From: Fremontodendron californicum
Lineage: Eukaryota > Streptophyta > Magnoliopsida > Malvales > Malvaceae
NCBI GenBank assembly: GCA_030761205.1
Contig: JAULJL010000033.1
Coordinates: forward strand, 1,612,001 to 1,676,000
DNA: 64,000 nucleotides
Direction: 5' to 3'
The position numbers and the translations under genes were made by a program. The notes below the pieces were generated by a model that made no database searches, was not told where the DNA came from, and saw only the letters and a list, made by a program, of their open reading frames with translations. Below, piece by piece: positions 44,431 to 56,723 of the stretch (position 1 is the stretch's first letter; each line of letters opens with the position of its first letter).

Positions 44431-47400
44431 TGTCATAACAGTCTTGCGACCGCTAAATGACGTTAGGAGGGAAGAGGAAAATAAATGATGGGTTTCTCGT
44501 AAATATATGAGGGTTTGAAAATAATTTCGAAAAATAGAGTCGCCATCGATATTTTTGGTTAGGTGTGATTGGTCACCTATTAAAACTGGTTTTTGTAAAA
44601 TATTTTAAAATTAATTAAAAAATTTTGGAAAGCCAATTTTAAAATCCACGTTAAACCAGAGAATATCAAAATGCGGGTTCAGGAGTCAGTTATGTCACGA
44701 GGAAGGTATTAGTACCCCCATAACGCCCATATAAAACAGTATCTTATTAATCATTTGTTATCTTAAATCTTGGTGAAAGTTGATTTTAGATTTGTGTTTA
44801 AAAATAATTCTCCTTTTAAAAAAACAATCATATTATTTAAGAATGATCCGGAAAACATTAACACAAAAATTTCTATATTCCCTAGCTTACCCAGCAAAAC
44901 ACAGAAGTTTTCTTAATTTTGAAATCCTCCGGATCATTTTCTTTCCGAAAAAAGGGTATTCCATTGTTAATGATAATTGATGACATCCTCTCCGACAGAT
45001 CTAACAGAAAATTCATGAATTATTTTAACTTGGGGATATTGCGTTGTTTTACTATTAAAACATGAGTTTTCATATGCATTAAAACTCATTTATTATTAAA
45101 AAAATATGGATATGCAAAACATTATTGAAATGTAGACATAAGAAAAGTAATATGACATTAATCATCAAATAACATAATATAAACATCAATAATTAAATAA
45201 CATAAACAAGAAATAATGCACACCACCTTGATTTGGAAATCTTTTTCATATATTTCTCATGTGAAATTACATAAATGGCATGCATTGAAAAATATTACCG
45301 CACTCCCCGACAAACCTGGCAAAGCTTGGAAAATAATTCTCTCGCCTAACACTTACATAATTCCGAATAAAATGAAAACCATATTTTATGATTTCATAGA
45401 CACGTGCGTTGAAGAATTTCCTAACTTCCCCGACAAACTCGACAAAGATTAAGAAATCCTTCTCGCCAAATGTTTACGTAACCGAGAAAGCACATTTTGA
45501 TGACCAATTTTAAAATACAATTAAAAAATATATGAAATGCATAAAGGGGACCATTATCGGAATGTGTTTCTCCTTGAGGATAGGGCATCCGAATACCTTA
45601 GAAGAAACTTAAATTGGACTTAGAAAATAATGGATTTTTGAGCACGAATTTTTGCTTGAAGGGTATCTGAATACCATAGAAGAGATATTCGGATTCCTTT
45701 AGCTATTTTAGGCCAATTGACTCGATCAAAGGAAATGTATTTGAATGCCATTGCTAGACATCCTAATGTCCCTCGGTTTAGCCTTAATGCACATTTTTAA
45801 ACCAAAAGATGCAACATTTTTAGAAGGGAAAACACCTTGATCGAATGCCCCCTAGTGCAAACTACCCAAACTTTGACTCTGTTTTGAAGCTCGTTTTAAC
45901 AACCCGAAGCACGTTTTATCAAGACTTTTTTTTTAAACCTTAAAAGACCAAAAAACAAGTTAGAAACAGCCCCAAAGTATTTCGACCAGCCCCCTCTTGA
46001 TGCATAAAATTTTTTGCCTTAACTCTTTTAAAGCTTGTTATAGCGTCCAAACCCAGTTTTACAAAACTATTTTTTTAACTCTTAAGAAAAAATAAAAAAA
46101 AAATCTAAAATTTTAACCATAGGTTTAGCCAATGATTTGTTATATGGGGTTAAAACATTTTTTTATTTTGACAAAAAATGCATGGGATTCATGTTGCGCA
46201 AAATCGCCATATCCAACATTTAAAACATTGCTTTTTCCAACACTTTGGAAAACAAGATTTTGGCTATGGATCATTGATTGATCTTAGCCAAAATCCATTG
46301 GAAATCATTTTAAAAACATGTTTTAATACAAACAAAGTTATTGGCTCAAGGTTAGCCTCTTGGATGTTAATCCGACCTAACCATCACTTAGAGAAACTCT
46401 AAGATCATCAAGCTCATAACCACTTTTTTCAAATGAAAGAAACTATATCAACATAAAAGATGCTCCACAATAAACTCATATTCAGCAAAGTATACATATG
46501 AAGATGGCAAAATATAAGCAAGAAAATATAGATAAGCAACAAGAACAAAGGTTGGCTCAAGGTTGGCCTTTTGGATGTTAATCCGGCGTACCATCATTTG
46601 GATGAAACCAAGATCATCAAGCTCATAACCTCAACATTTCAAGAAGGAAACAAAAAGAAAATGGCATCAAATAACCCATAGACCACAAGCATCACATATC
46701 GAAGATGAAAGCATGGAGTAAAAAAAATAAGACCATAAACACTAGTAGGTTCAGCCATCATGGAAAACCAAGAGAGAAATGTTATAAAGCTTTTTTTTTT
46801 TGTTTTTTTTTTTTGAAATAGAGAAGAAAGAAAAGATCTTTCGAAAACCTATTTGAAACCTTTTATTTGGTCTTGAAAAATGGGCCATCCTCTTCCACCA
46901 AAAATCCTACCACTTCGGCATTAAAAGAATGGGCTTCCATACTTCCACCAAAGTTTCATTATTTAAACAAAAAATGAGCTTCCATATTTTCACCAAAAAT
47001 TTGCCATCCACTTAGAAAAATAAGCTTCCATATTTTCACTAAAAATTGCTATCCACTTGGATGAAAATAATGGGTATCCACCTTGCTTTGAATCACCTTG
47101 GCCGAATTCAACATGGTGTTCTCTACCATTTTCATCTACTTCATTTTGATGCAATCTCATCACTTCAACATTCAAAGTTGACTTTAAAATCATCAAGATT
47201 ACTTTTTTAACACCCAAATTACCTTTTTAATCTTGATTTTCTAAAATTGACTTTTTGACCATTGACTTTGACTTTGACTTTTGGTCAACTTTGACTTTTT
47301 CAAATTTTAAGTATAAAAAAAGGCACGTCTACTTCACCGAATCCAACGGTTAAGTCACTGGGCCATGAAGAAGAGGTAAACGTAGAAAAAATGAAAATTG

Positions 47401-47449
47401 AAGGAAAATGTACCTTGTTTTGGGGCTCGGACAAAATTAGGTATCTACA
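44431..47449 (-). repeat. Gypsy 3' LTR (about 3.0 kb)
   Basis: On the minus strand it starts TGTAGATACCTAATTTTGTC at 47449 after the PPT. The far end is placed near 44431 (plus TGTCATAACAGTCTTGCGAC) by comparison with 9110. The block GAGTCGCCATCGATATTTTT with GGTGTGATTGGTCACCTATT at 44529-44580 matches 9253-9300. It contains two copies of a TTGGATGTTAATCCG block (about 46360 and 46574), a duplicated CCCCGACAAAC block (about 45308 and 45430), and a TTGAC cluster at 47247-47295. It is much shorter than the 5.6 kb LTR because the latter has internal duplications. Confidence 0.75.
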
Positions 47450-47466
47450 ACTGCCCCTCTTTGGCC
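47450..47466 (-). other. Polypurine tract
   Basis: GCCAAAGAGGGGCAGTT on the minus strand abuts the LTR start. It is nearly identical to the tract at 14756-14770. Confidence 0.82.
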
Positions 47467-47689
47467 ATTGCTGAGAATCAGGAATAGGGCAAAGACAAAT
47501 AGACAATGATTTTGTTCGGCCGTGGAGATCACCTGTGTAGGAGAAAAGAGATTTTTTTTAATATAAACTATAAATAAAAATATTTTCCTTAAATTGATTT
47601 CCTTAACTAACATACCAAGGCTCGACCCATCTTAAGGAAACGAGTTTGATTTTGCAAGAAAAGAAAATACCTCGACGACATCCCGGGGC

Positions 47690-48335
47690 CTTATCTTGTC
47701 TTGTGCTAACTTTACTGGCATAACCAAAAATTGAAACAACCTGAGTGAAACCAGTAGTCGAGAAGTGATCTGGGTGGAACCAAAAATTGAAACGACTTGG
47801 GTGGAACTAGTAGTCGGGTCATGACCTGGGTGAAGCCAAAAATGATTTTTCACAAGATGACCTGGGTGGAACCAAATGTTGAGAAAGGATCTGGGTGAAG
47901 CTAGAAATGATTTGAAAGAGTTGACCTTGGTGGAACCAAAAGTCGATAAGAGATCTAGTGAAGCCAGAAATACTTTCATGAGATGACATTGGCGGAACCA
48001 AAAGTCGAGAAGAGATCTGGTGAAGATGACATTGGCGGAACCAAAAGTTGAGAAGAGATCTGGTGAAGTCAGAAATACTTTCATGAAATGACATTGGCAG
48101 AACCAAAAGTCGAGAAGAGATATAGTGAAGCCAAAAATATTTTCATGAAATAACCTTGGCGAAACCAAAAGTCAAGAAGAGATCTGGTGAAGCCAGAAAT
48201 ATTTTCATGAAATGACCTTGGCGAAACCAAAAGTCAAGAAGAGATCTAGTGAAGCCATAAATACTTTCACGAAATGACCTTGGTGAAACCAAAAGTCGAG
48301 AAGAGATCTGGTGAAGTTAGAGATATTTTGAAAAT
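47690..48335 (-). repeat. About 60-bp degenerate minisatellite
   Basis: Roughly ten units with GACCTTGGCGGAACCAAAAG, GTCGAGAAGAGATCTGGTGA and AGCCAGAAATACTTTCATGA-like segments. Units vary in length (about 55-63) and quality. The minus-strand ORFs of 95 and 178 codons here are repeat translations. The array occupies the same place as those at 276-1580 and 15040-15780. Confidence 0.8.
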
Positions 48336-49140
48336 GGTGTTTCTCTTTCAAAATGGTGCCCAAAAGTCTTGAAAAATGCCATTTTAAAAGATGATACTCA
48401 GAGGTTTTGAAAAAAAAGGTGTCCAGAGGTCATGAAAAGGTTTCCTCTTTGAAAATGGTGGCCGAAGGTCTTGAAAAATGCCATTTTGAAAGATGATACC
48501 TGAAGATTTTGGAAAATGGATGCAAATACTTCATGATGCAGATATAGAGATTGAAAAAGGTGCAAATGCTTCATGATACAGATGCAGATGACTTTGATTG
48601 ATGCAAATGCTTCATGATGCAAATGTAGAGATTAATGAAAGTGCAAATGCTTCTTGATGCAAATGCAGAGATTAACAATGGTGCAAATGCTTTATGATGC
48701 AGATGCAAATGTCTTTGATTGATGCAAATGCTTCTTGATGCAGATGCAGAGATTAACATGGATGCAAATGCTTCATAATGCAAATGCAAATGTCTTTGAT
48801 TGATGTAAATACTTCAAGATGCAAATGCAAAGATTTGCAATGGTGCAAATGCTTCATGATGCAAATGCAAATGTTTTCGGTTGATGCAAATGCTTCATGA
48901 TTTAAATGCAGAGATTTACAAGGATGCGAATGCTTCATAATGCAATTGCAAATATCCTTAAACGATGCAAATGTTTCATGAAATGATGCAGATGTAGAAA
49001 TCAACAAAGATGCAATTACTTCATGATGCAAATGCAAATATCTTTAAAAGATGCAAATGCTTCATGAAATGATGTAGATGCAGAAATCAACAAAGACGCA
49101 AATGCCTTATGACGCAAATGCAAATATCCTCAAATTTTCT
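48336..49140 (-). repeat. GATGCAAATGC-based minisatellite
   Basis: It starts with a few CCAGAGGTC- and CCGAAGGTC-type units reminiscent of the 81-bp array near position 300. A longer array of GATGCAAATGCTTCATGATG and CAGATGCAGAGATTAAC units follows, alternating with CAAATGTCTTTGATT. The period is about 36-40, with an 80-base higher-order dimer. The Met/His-rich minus ORFs are artefacts. Decayed copies are at 1600-2000. Confidence 0.82.
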
Positions 49141-51831
49141 TTTTAAAATCATTTAAAATGATCTATGAATAGTGTAACTACAGTTACCAAGCAATAATAA
49201 AGATGCAATGATCTTGGAAATGATGCAAATGTAAATACCCATGAATGATATAATGATAAAATGCAGATGCTCATGGAACGGTGTGAAATGCAAGTACCCA
49301 AGAATGATGCAAATGTAAATGTACTCGGTTGTTTTTCTTGAATTTGGCTTAGCCTTAGCCCTTTCAATTCATTTTTTCCTTTTCAAATTAGAGTGTATCC
49401 TAAACACTCGTGCCCCATAAGAGATCTTGCACTATCTTTTTGCCCTGACCATTTCTTAAACTCTTATCCACGAAAATTTGTTTGTTGAGTTCTATTTCTT
49501 CTTCTCCTATCTGGAAGTCAAAATCTACCTCAGTAGTTCCATAATTTTGGGTTAGAAGAACCCTTGTCTCATGTCAACATCATTTTTTATTATAAAAAAG
49601 TGGTTATTTCAAAAATATTTTCATTCATTTTTTGTTTTCCCTTTTTAAGAAAAATTTCTCATTTATTGAAAACCTTTTGAGCCAAAAATGTTATCAAAGT
49701 CTCTTGAAAACTAACGATCAATGTTAGAAAATTTTCTAAATGCCAAATTGAGTTGAAAGGCTTGGTACAACAGGATTCGGTTGATCAAAACTTCATAACA
49801 GGAAAAATATATGCCCCTTTTAGGCTCACAAATGGGACAGGTTCTACAAAACATGAATTCCTCGAAAGTCATACAAATTCGACATTCTTTTAGCTTCCAA
49901 ATCGTGGCATTTTGACGAGCATCAAGACTAGCCGGGATGTTCAAAGTTGGAAGGTCAACTTGGAGGGAAAAATAGGTTTAGCTTTTGAAGTCAATCCTCC
50001 AAATGAGAGGATGGCATTTTAGGATGTTTAGGAATTCCCAGATGTTCCTTGATTTCTTCAAAATGACCTCCTATTTGGTCACGGCCTCGACAATACCATA
50101 GGTAGCATCGAAAATTCTCCCATTTTACTCTAGACCGCCCAATTTTTGGTTTTCACCCTAGAGTCTCAATCTTTCCATTTTCATTGCATTTTTTCATTGA
50201 ATGTTTCACTATGCATTTAAGAATTTAAAACTTGTCCAAAAAGAATAGTTTTAACCAAAAAGGGAGACCAAAGCCTCCTCAATTTCTCCAGGAATAGACT
50301 CATCAGTCTAGATAACCGTGTTTGATCAAAATGGTCTTTCAAGGTACGTAATGTAGGCCAAGGTTCGATTCAGAAAGAAAGGATATATAAACCCAAACAT
50401 GTGTTTAAGGATACTCGAATCCAGGATCATTTCCTGAGAAAGATTCCTTTTGAAACATTGGTCCTTTTTGAGCTTTGCTTTTCATCTTCTGATTTTTTCT
50501 CTTTTTCTTCTTTTTTGGATTTTTGGGCTTTCATTTCACCATTTTTTCTTTTTCTCTCTTTTGTTTGACATTCCCACTTTGATAGAGTGGGCTCGTACTT
50601 ATTTGGGAGCTCAATTTTCCTTGTATCTATTTTTGAGCTAGGACTCATCTATCTGTGATCTTTGAAGAAATCTATCCTCACGTTTGCCTCCCAATGTGAA
50701 GGGTGATCCTTGATCAGGGTTTAAAGAAAAAAAATTCCTTCGGCTCAAAAGGGTAACAAAGGGAATAATTTTATCATTTGTGAAAGGATGATTAAGGATG
50801 GCCATTTTTCATCTCAGACACGACCACTTAAACTGAAGAGTCATTCCTTAGAAGAAAATATGTTGAAAAGGTTTTTCTTTAAAACCATCTTGAATTTCAT
50901 AAATGCATGATGTCACACTCATTTTTTGCATTTTCTCTTTTTCTTTTTTTGATTGATGCATGCCCCGAAAATTCATGCATTACTTCATTTTTATCCACCA
51001 CCTATCCACCATATCTACAAATGATGCCCCATTTTGATTGGCTATGAGAATTTATATCATTAAGAGGAACATCTCAAGTCTTTCTTAGGCTTTCTGAAGT
51101 GACAAGATAGAATATGGCCCAAAATAAGTTCTTTTGGAGATATGGGAAAATCTGGTTTAGTCATTGTGCCCCTAGTCATCTATCATGAAGTGATGTTTGG
51201 GCAATTCATGTTTTGTGGTTATTGAAAGAGATGCGAATGGTTTTGGCATAACCTTGATGCATATTAAATCACCACGATCTAGATTTTTAAAAGAATATTT
51301 CACTTGTTTGAGTTTCCAAGGAGCTCCAAAATTTTTAAAAAGTTTGTTCCTTTGTTTATAGCCTAGGTTAGGAATTCCCACAATGGTTTGTGAAATTTAG
51401 AATTCTTATTCCTTGAAGCTTTAGGTCTTTCAAGTGGTCTTGATTTAAAGAATTTAGGCATGGAAAAGCCCGAAAGAAAATTGTGAGGGTATTGGCTCAT
51501 TTTTAACAATGAGCATCAATTTTCTCGAGACTCTCCATTATTTTCCTAATGTGAAAAAATAAATTTCTTTTAAAAAGACATTATTATTGTTCAATAAAAA
51601 ATTTCTCAATGTTTGTTTTCACAAATTCATATTAATGTTAAAACATAATACGACACAAAGCATTTAAAGCTCAAATTTATTTATTTCACATAGATGTCAA
51701 CATGAGATAAGTGCTTTCATCATGAGGTGCAAAACTGCATGCATTAGAAATTCCCCTACTGACATGCTTTCCATAATCCAAAACCAACTATTCCTTGGCA
51801 TTCCCTTCAACCTTTAAGCCTTTCTCCCCTA
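49141..51831 (-). other. Conserved 3' region of the second pol-less element
   Basis: Collinear with about 2000-4427. Shared landmarks include a TGGGACAGGTTYTAYAAA-like block (49830), GTAATGTAGGCCAAGG (50350), TGATCCTTGATC (50704), and TTTGGGCAATT...TTGTGGTTATTG (51196-51222). There is no gene. Conservation of this stretch across two pol-less elements shows they share an ancestor that had already lost pol. Confidence 0.65.
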
Positions 51832-52802
51832 TTATAACATCCACAAATTTGTCTCACCATGTACAGACAACGGATTCTCCATGTCGTTTGACCTTTGTTC
51901 CTTCCCCATATCTAACCGCTTGTGGTTGATGAGTGCTTGAACCTTCCATTTTAGAGATATGTAATTTTCTGTGGAATATCCTCGAATCCCGGAATGATAA
52001 TCGCAATATGCATTTTTGTCATACCAGCTTGGGTATGGGGGTTGAATAGGTTCCATCGAAACTTTAGTGAGAAGTTGCTCTTCAACAAGTTGGGGCAACA
52101 GTTCAGAGTAAGACATGGGTAGTGGCTCAAACTGATCTCTTTTTCGGATATTTTTCAGCTTTCTCTGGCTCGAAAAAGGCTGAAGATTTGCTGGATATTG
52201 AGAGGCCACCGGGTATAAGTACGGACCCTGGGATATGTTGTTCATAGAAAGACAGAATGGCTGGTATGAGAGGAATTGAAGATATGGGACAAAATTTCCC
52301 GTAGCTTGGACATCTTCCTCTTTGTTTTTGGGTGCCCGGTTTCTCTCGTCATTGGATGTTTTATCTCCTTCGAGTTTCCCATTCTTGATAGCATTCTCAA
52401 TCATTTCCTCGAAGACTACTGTGTCCGCAAAATTTATCATGGCATTGCCACGAGTTTATCATAGTACCGTAATGTATTCACAAAAAGGACAACGGTTTCC
52501 TTCTGAGTCAAGGGTGATCGTACTTGGGTGACCATGTCCCTTCACCTTTGAGCATAGTCCTTGAAGCTCTCAGTAGCCTTCTTCTCTATATTTTGCAAGG
52601 TGAGACGGTCAGGTGCCATATCGGTCACATGCTTTTATTGGCTTAGAAAAGCTCTAGCAAATCATTCCAAGAGCGAACCTGATCTTTGCTCAACTAATAA
52701 TACCATTTGGTGGTGGATCTGCTGAGGCTATCCTAAAAACAGTGGATCAACAGCTTATCATCATATGTTCTAGGACCAGATTGAGCAAAATATAGAAGTT
52801 TA
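51832..52802 (-). pseudogene. Truncated gag of the second pol-less gypsy element
   Basis: The 202-codon ORF 51832-52440 corresponds to about residue 285 onward of the intact gag at 4428-5870: EEMIENAIKNGKLEG, then the linker, PMSYSELLPQLVEEQLL, PPYPSWYDKNAYCDYH and the knuckle. In the knuckle the usual second Cys is Tyr (TENYISLK). Upstream to 52802 the capsid core is recognisable at DNA level but frameshifted. The copia insertion at 52803 removes the N-terminal half. Confidence 0.82.
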
Positions 52803-55021
52803 TGTTGGGAATACACTACCTTTGGCTCATGCATAAACATGACAATCAAAATGCCACAAAAATAAACAAAGAAGCACCCGAAGTAAAACAGGATCTTAGG
52901 CTTGTGTTTAGCATAGGTTTATGACATTCAAAACTAATTAAATCACCCATATGATTTAGAAGTTACCTACTTAAGATATCACAACCTTAAGTTGCAGATC
53001 AAAATCTCGTAGCTTTCGAATCCAAGATCTACAAAGCTTCCAACTCGTCCAAGACCACAAGAAGCACAATTGTCCTTCCTCTAGAGCTAGTCCACACGAA
53101 CAACTGATGGATCCTTCTCTAAGGTATGGCGATTCACTTGTGCTAACAAGTTGATCCTAAGATCACAATCAAAAGATCTATATCCTTGTGTCTTTCTCCC
53201 TTAATCGATCTCACTCAACAAGATGAAGTAGCAGCAAGAAAACATCAAGAAAATGAGGAATTGCGGCAAGCACAAAGGGCTATAGGGAGGCTGCGATTTC
53301 ACTGTTTTTCCATGGAAGGGTTCTCTTCTTGAAACCAAACTTTTTCTTAAGCAAAATCAGAATATCACAAGTAGAATAAAAGTCAGTTGGGTGGCTACAG
53401 GCTCTAAATCAGATTATATAGTGGTGCAAACCCTGACTCCTATCTCCCTAAGCTTGGCCGGCCACCTGTAGCTTGTTGCACAAGATTTTTATTAATCCAC
53501 TTGGATGTAAATTATTTAATTCTAAGATGGATCAATAGGCCTATTATATTATCTAATAATGATAATGGTCCAATAATCTTAATGCCTTAAGTTGGGCCAA
53601 CCATCCTTAGTGGACAGTCCTAAATTAGAATAGTCACTTTGGACCCATTCTAATTTATCGTGCTTATTTATTGGATAGATTAATTTCTAAACGAAAGTAA
53701 TTTAAATCTCAATTAAATTTCTTTTACCTCATGACAATTCATGTCATTAATCTATTAATATCATCTCATGATATTATTCCAATAAAGTATAGTCATTCAA
53801 AATTCACTTTACACATCTATATGTCAAAGTCGACTATACTAGATAAGACTTCTTGATTCCTCTTATCTCATTAAGACATTGTCCTTGGATTTCTCAATTC
53901 TCAATTATGTCTTAATTCCTCTCAATTGAACTTCAGTTAAGCCAACAACATAGATATTTATTCCATTAAGTTTTACCTTAATAGAATACCATGTTTTATC
54001 CATACATATCTGTTCTTATATGTGTGACCCTATAGGTTCCCAATATGTTGGTAATGAACAGAAGTTAATCTCATAAACTTGTTTTCATAGATCAAGAGCT
54101 GGATCTAGCAACCCATCATGACCACCCAAATATTGTGAAGTCAGCGTGACCTTTTAGAACTTTTCAGCAACCAACCTGTCGGTGTAATACGGTCCTTTCA
54201 CCATATATCCCCGGATAGCGCATGAACATGGTGCAGTGTCTAATCATGATCAATCCATATTAGTTCTTTGCAACTTATGATTAACCTTATGAATTTAGAG
54301 AAACAACTTTCTCCTAAATCCATCATGCTTTGGCCAAAGACTTAATCAAGTTAATTGTAGTCAAGAACAAACGAGATATGTCTCCAATATCACAGGGAGT
54401 GGTGAATCCTCTCTGGATCACTCATTCAACTTCGTATGGTTCATGTCATACCCAATAACACCATACCATAAGCATCCTCGTGTTTGGGACCCGTTCATGC
54501 TGGAATCTAAGTATGACACTTTCCATACAAGATGACCTGGCATCACAAGTCTGAGGACTAATTTACACGACTGGTACTAAGAGAACATTATCATAGACAC
54601 TAGTGTGATATATTACCTAATAAAGTTCTCTTGGCGGGCCATTTTCAGTGAACTTGTTATACATACAAACACCTATATGTTATCCCAAGTATCCCATACT
54701 TCAACCTGTATGAGATCGGTTGCTTACTTCATAAGTACTAGTCTTTGAGCATTGCCAATGCCCCGTCTTGGCAATACGATGACTTAGAACAGTTTGAGGA
54801 ACAAGGCTTTGATGCATAAGGATCTCATAATTATAACTCTTTATAATTCCTTTGCAAGGCCATTATGTTCCATGGGCTTCATTCGATTAGTACTTAATAA
54901 CTCCTTATTATTGTACTAACATGAAGGAAAACCTTGTATCACTATCATCATAGTGAAGGGTATGCTTTATTGACAATGTATCCCAAGCTCAATCTGATTG
55001 GCTCTAGGGCATACACCAACA
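52803..55021 (-). repeat. Copia 3' LTR (2.2 kb)
   Basis: On the plus strand it runs TGTTGGGAATACACTACC ... GGGCATACACCAACA, giving TGTTGG/CCAACA terminal inverted repeats. The PPT adjoins at 55022. The copy at 59070-60615 covers its first 1.55 kb on the plus strand. Confidence 0.88.
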
Positions 55022-55038
55022 ATCTCCCACTTGCACTA
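55022..55038 (-). other. Copia polypurine tract
   Basis: Minus-strand TAGTGCAAGTGGGAGAT precedes TGTTGGTGTATGCCC, a combination common to plant copia elements. Confidence 0.85.
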
Positions 55039-55919
55039 AGCCAATCACTAACGCGTCCAATGCCGAACTCATTCGATTAGTAATTGTGTCTCTACTAGGA
55101 CATAGCTTAAGTGCATCGAGAATATGCTTTGTCATATACATGATAATCTCATTATCAAGGTTAATAATTCGGATCTTAACGAGATCTAGATTCTATTCAT
55201 ATGGCTTAGTTGTATCTAAATAACTATTGGAATCTACTGGTTAGCTAGTAGCTAATGATCCAAATATAACTCCTTTTGCAAGCCAAAACAAAAGTGTCAG
55301 TTTTAAAAACCTTTAATATAAACGTGCAATCTTTTCAAGTATGGAACTTTTCCTACTAGTTTCATTTTTCAAAAACAGCAATTTATCATAACATTTTACC
55401 ATTCAAAAAGTTATTAATAGCTCCCACTAAATCCTACATATATAGATGTTAAGGGATTAATTCATTAACAATTCGAATTCCATGTCACTAAGCTAAATGG
55501 TATTCATAATAGTTTTCAAGTTGTATAATATATAAGACTATGTTATAGAACGATTCTATAACTGATTTATTTAATAGGAAACTAAATAAGCATGGCATCC
55601 TTTGCCAGCAAAACAATACGTTTCGAAAACATAAATAAAATATCCTCAACATTGGCCTATAATGCCAATGAAAACATCAAATGTTTCTAAATAAATCATA
55701 ACTAAAAAGTCTTATTAAAAACCCATAAGATCGGTAAGCTCTGATGTAGCATCAAACTCGATTGCCATCTTCATGGTCCAGCTTCACTACTCCTTTCCTT
55801 TGGTCCCTACAACATGTCATACATTTTAGTACCAAATGATAGGTATAATATACCAAGAGGAGTGAATCAAATTATACCTGAGGTTGAAACTCCTTTCAGC
55901 TTTTTTCCCTTGTTAAACT
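55039..55919 (-). other. Copia 3' internal segment without pol
   Basis: About 880 bases between the gag end and the PPT, where a full copia would hold about 3.5 kb of pol. Stops in all frames and no motif. The GCGTTAGTGATTGGCTTAG stretch before the PPT is typical of the 3' end of related elements. Confidence 0.6.
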
Positions 55920-55924
55920 TAAGG

Positions 55925-56723
55925 TACTATTTGCAATTGTGCCTCCAATGACCAGTTTTCCCACAATGGAAGCAAGCTTTGTTAGCATTATAATTATCCT
56001 TTTCTTCCTTTGCAACACTATCATCGGGCTTCAAACTCTTTGAAGCAGGAGGTATATCCCATCTAGTCTTCCTTTTCTCTTACCTTTCGTTTTAGAGGAA
56101 GAGACTAAATGGACAGATGACTTGTCCTTAACAATGGTTTGCTGGGCCTGTGTGAGCATATTCAATAACCCAGAAAGAGTAGCCTCCAAGTGGTTCATTT
56201 TGAAGTTCAACACAAACTGCGAATAGCTCTCAGGTAATGAAGTAAGGATTAGATCAATGCTTAGATCATGATCCATAACCCATCCAATCTACTCCAATCG
56301 GGTAATATACCTTATCATCTTAAGCACATGAGGCCTCACTGGGCTTCCCTCTGACATCTTTTTTGGAACAATTCCTTTGAGATGTCAAATCTCTCAGTGC
56401 GATTCTCCTTAGCGAATAGTTCTCTAAGGTTAAGGATGATATCCTGAGCATTCATGGCCTCATGCTGTTTTTGGAGATCGGGTGCCATACTAGCCAACAT
56501 CACACATGTTGCTTGTACGAGATCATCTCTATGAACTTTATAGGCCAGCCCCTCCTCCTTAGTTGCATCAACAGCAAGCTCATCTGGGATGGGCTCATCA
56601 AGAACATAAGCTTTTTTTTTTCTGTGTCAAGACAATCTTAACATTGCGAAACCAGTCAACGAAGTTCGGTCTAGTTAACTTATTAGCATCAAGTATGCTT
56701 CTCAGTAATAATGCATTTGCCAT
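55925..56723 (-). pseudogene. Copia gag relic with intact zinc knuckle
   Basis: An ATG at 56723 opens a copia gag N-terminus (LLLRSILDANKLTRPNFVDW). An A10 run near 56612-56621 shifts frame. Then LDEPIPDELAVDA, LVQATCVMLASMAPDLQKQ and NLRELFAKENRTERFDISK follow. Another A-run frameshift near 56365 and a TAG near 56290 precede the ORF 56276-56031 (LTSLPESYSQFVLNFKMNHL). The C-x2-C-x4-H-x4-C knuckle (CFHCGKTGHWRHNC) lies near 55933-55975 and is followed at once by a stop. Confidence 0.82.

Larger units (their letters stand above)
44431..52802 (-). mobile_element. Second pol-less Ogre/Tat-like gypsy element, interrupted by copia
   Basis: Minus strand. The 3' LTR is about 44431-47449, the PPT 47450-47466, minisatellites 47690-49140, the conserved 3' region 49330-51500, and the gag end 51832-52802. 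The order and much sequence match 1-5300: again the 3' region leads directly into gag with no pol. At 52803 the gag is cut by a copia LTR. The rest of this element (gag start, leader, 5' LTR) must lie beyond the nested insertions and outside the window. Confidence 0.78.

Noticed and set aside
47632..49037. Minus-strand ORFs of 72-178 codons
   Set aside because: They are translations of the tandem repeats (Phe/Ser-rich and Met/His-rich periodic peptides) and have no independent coding evidence.
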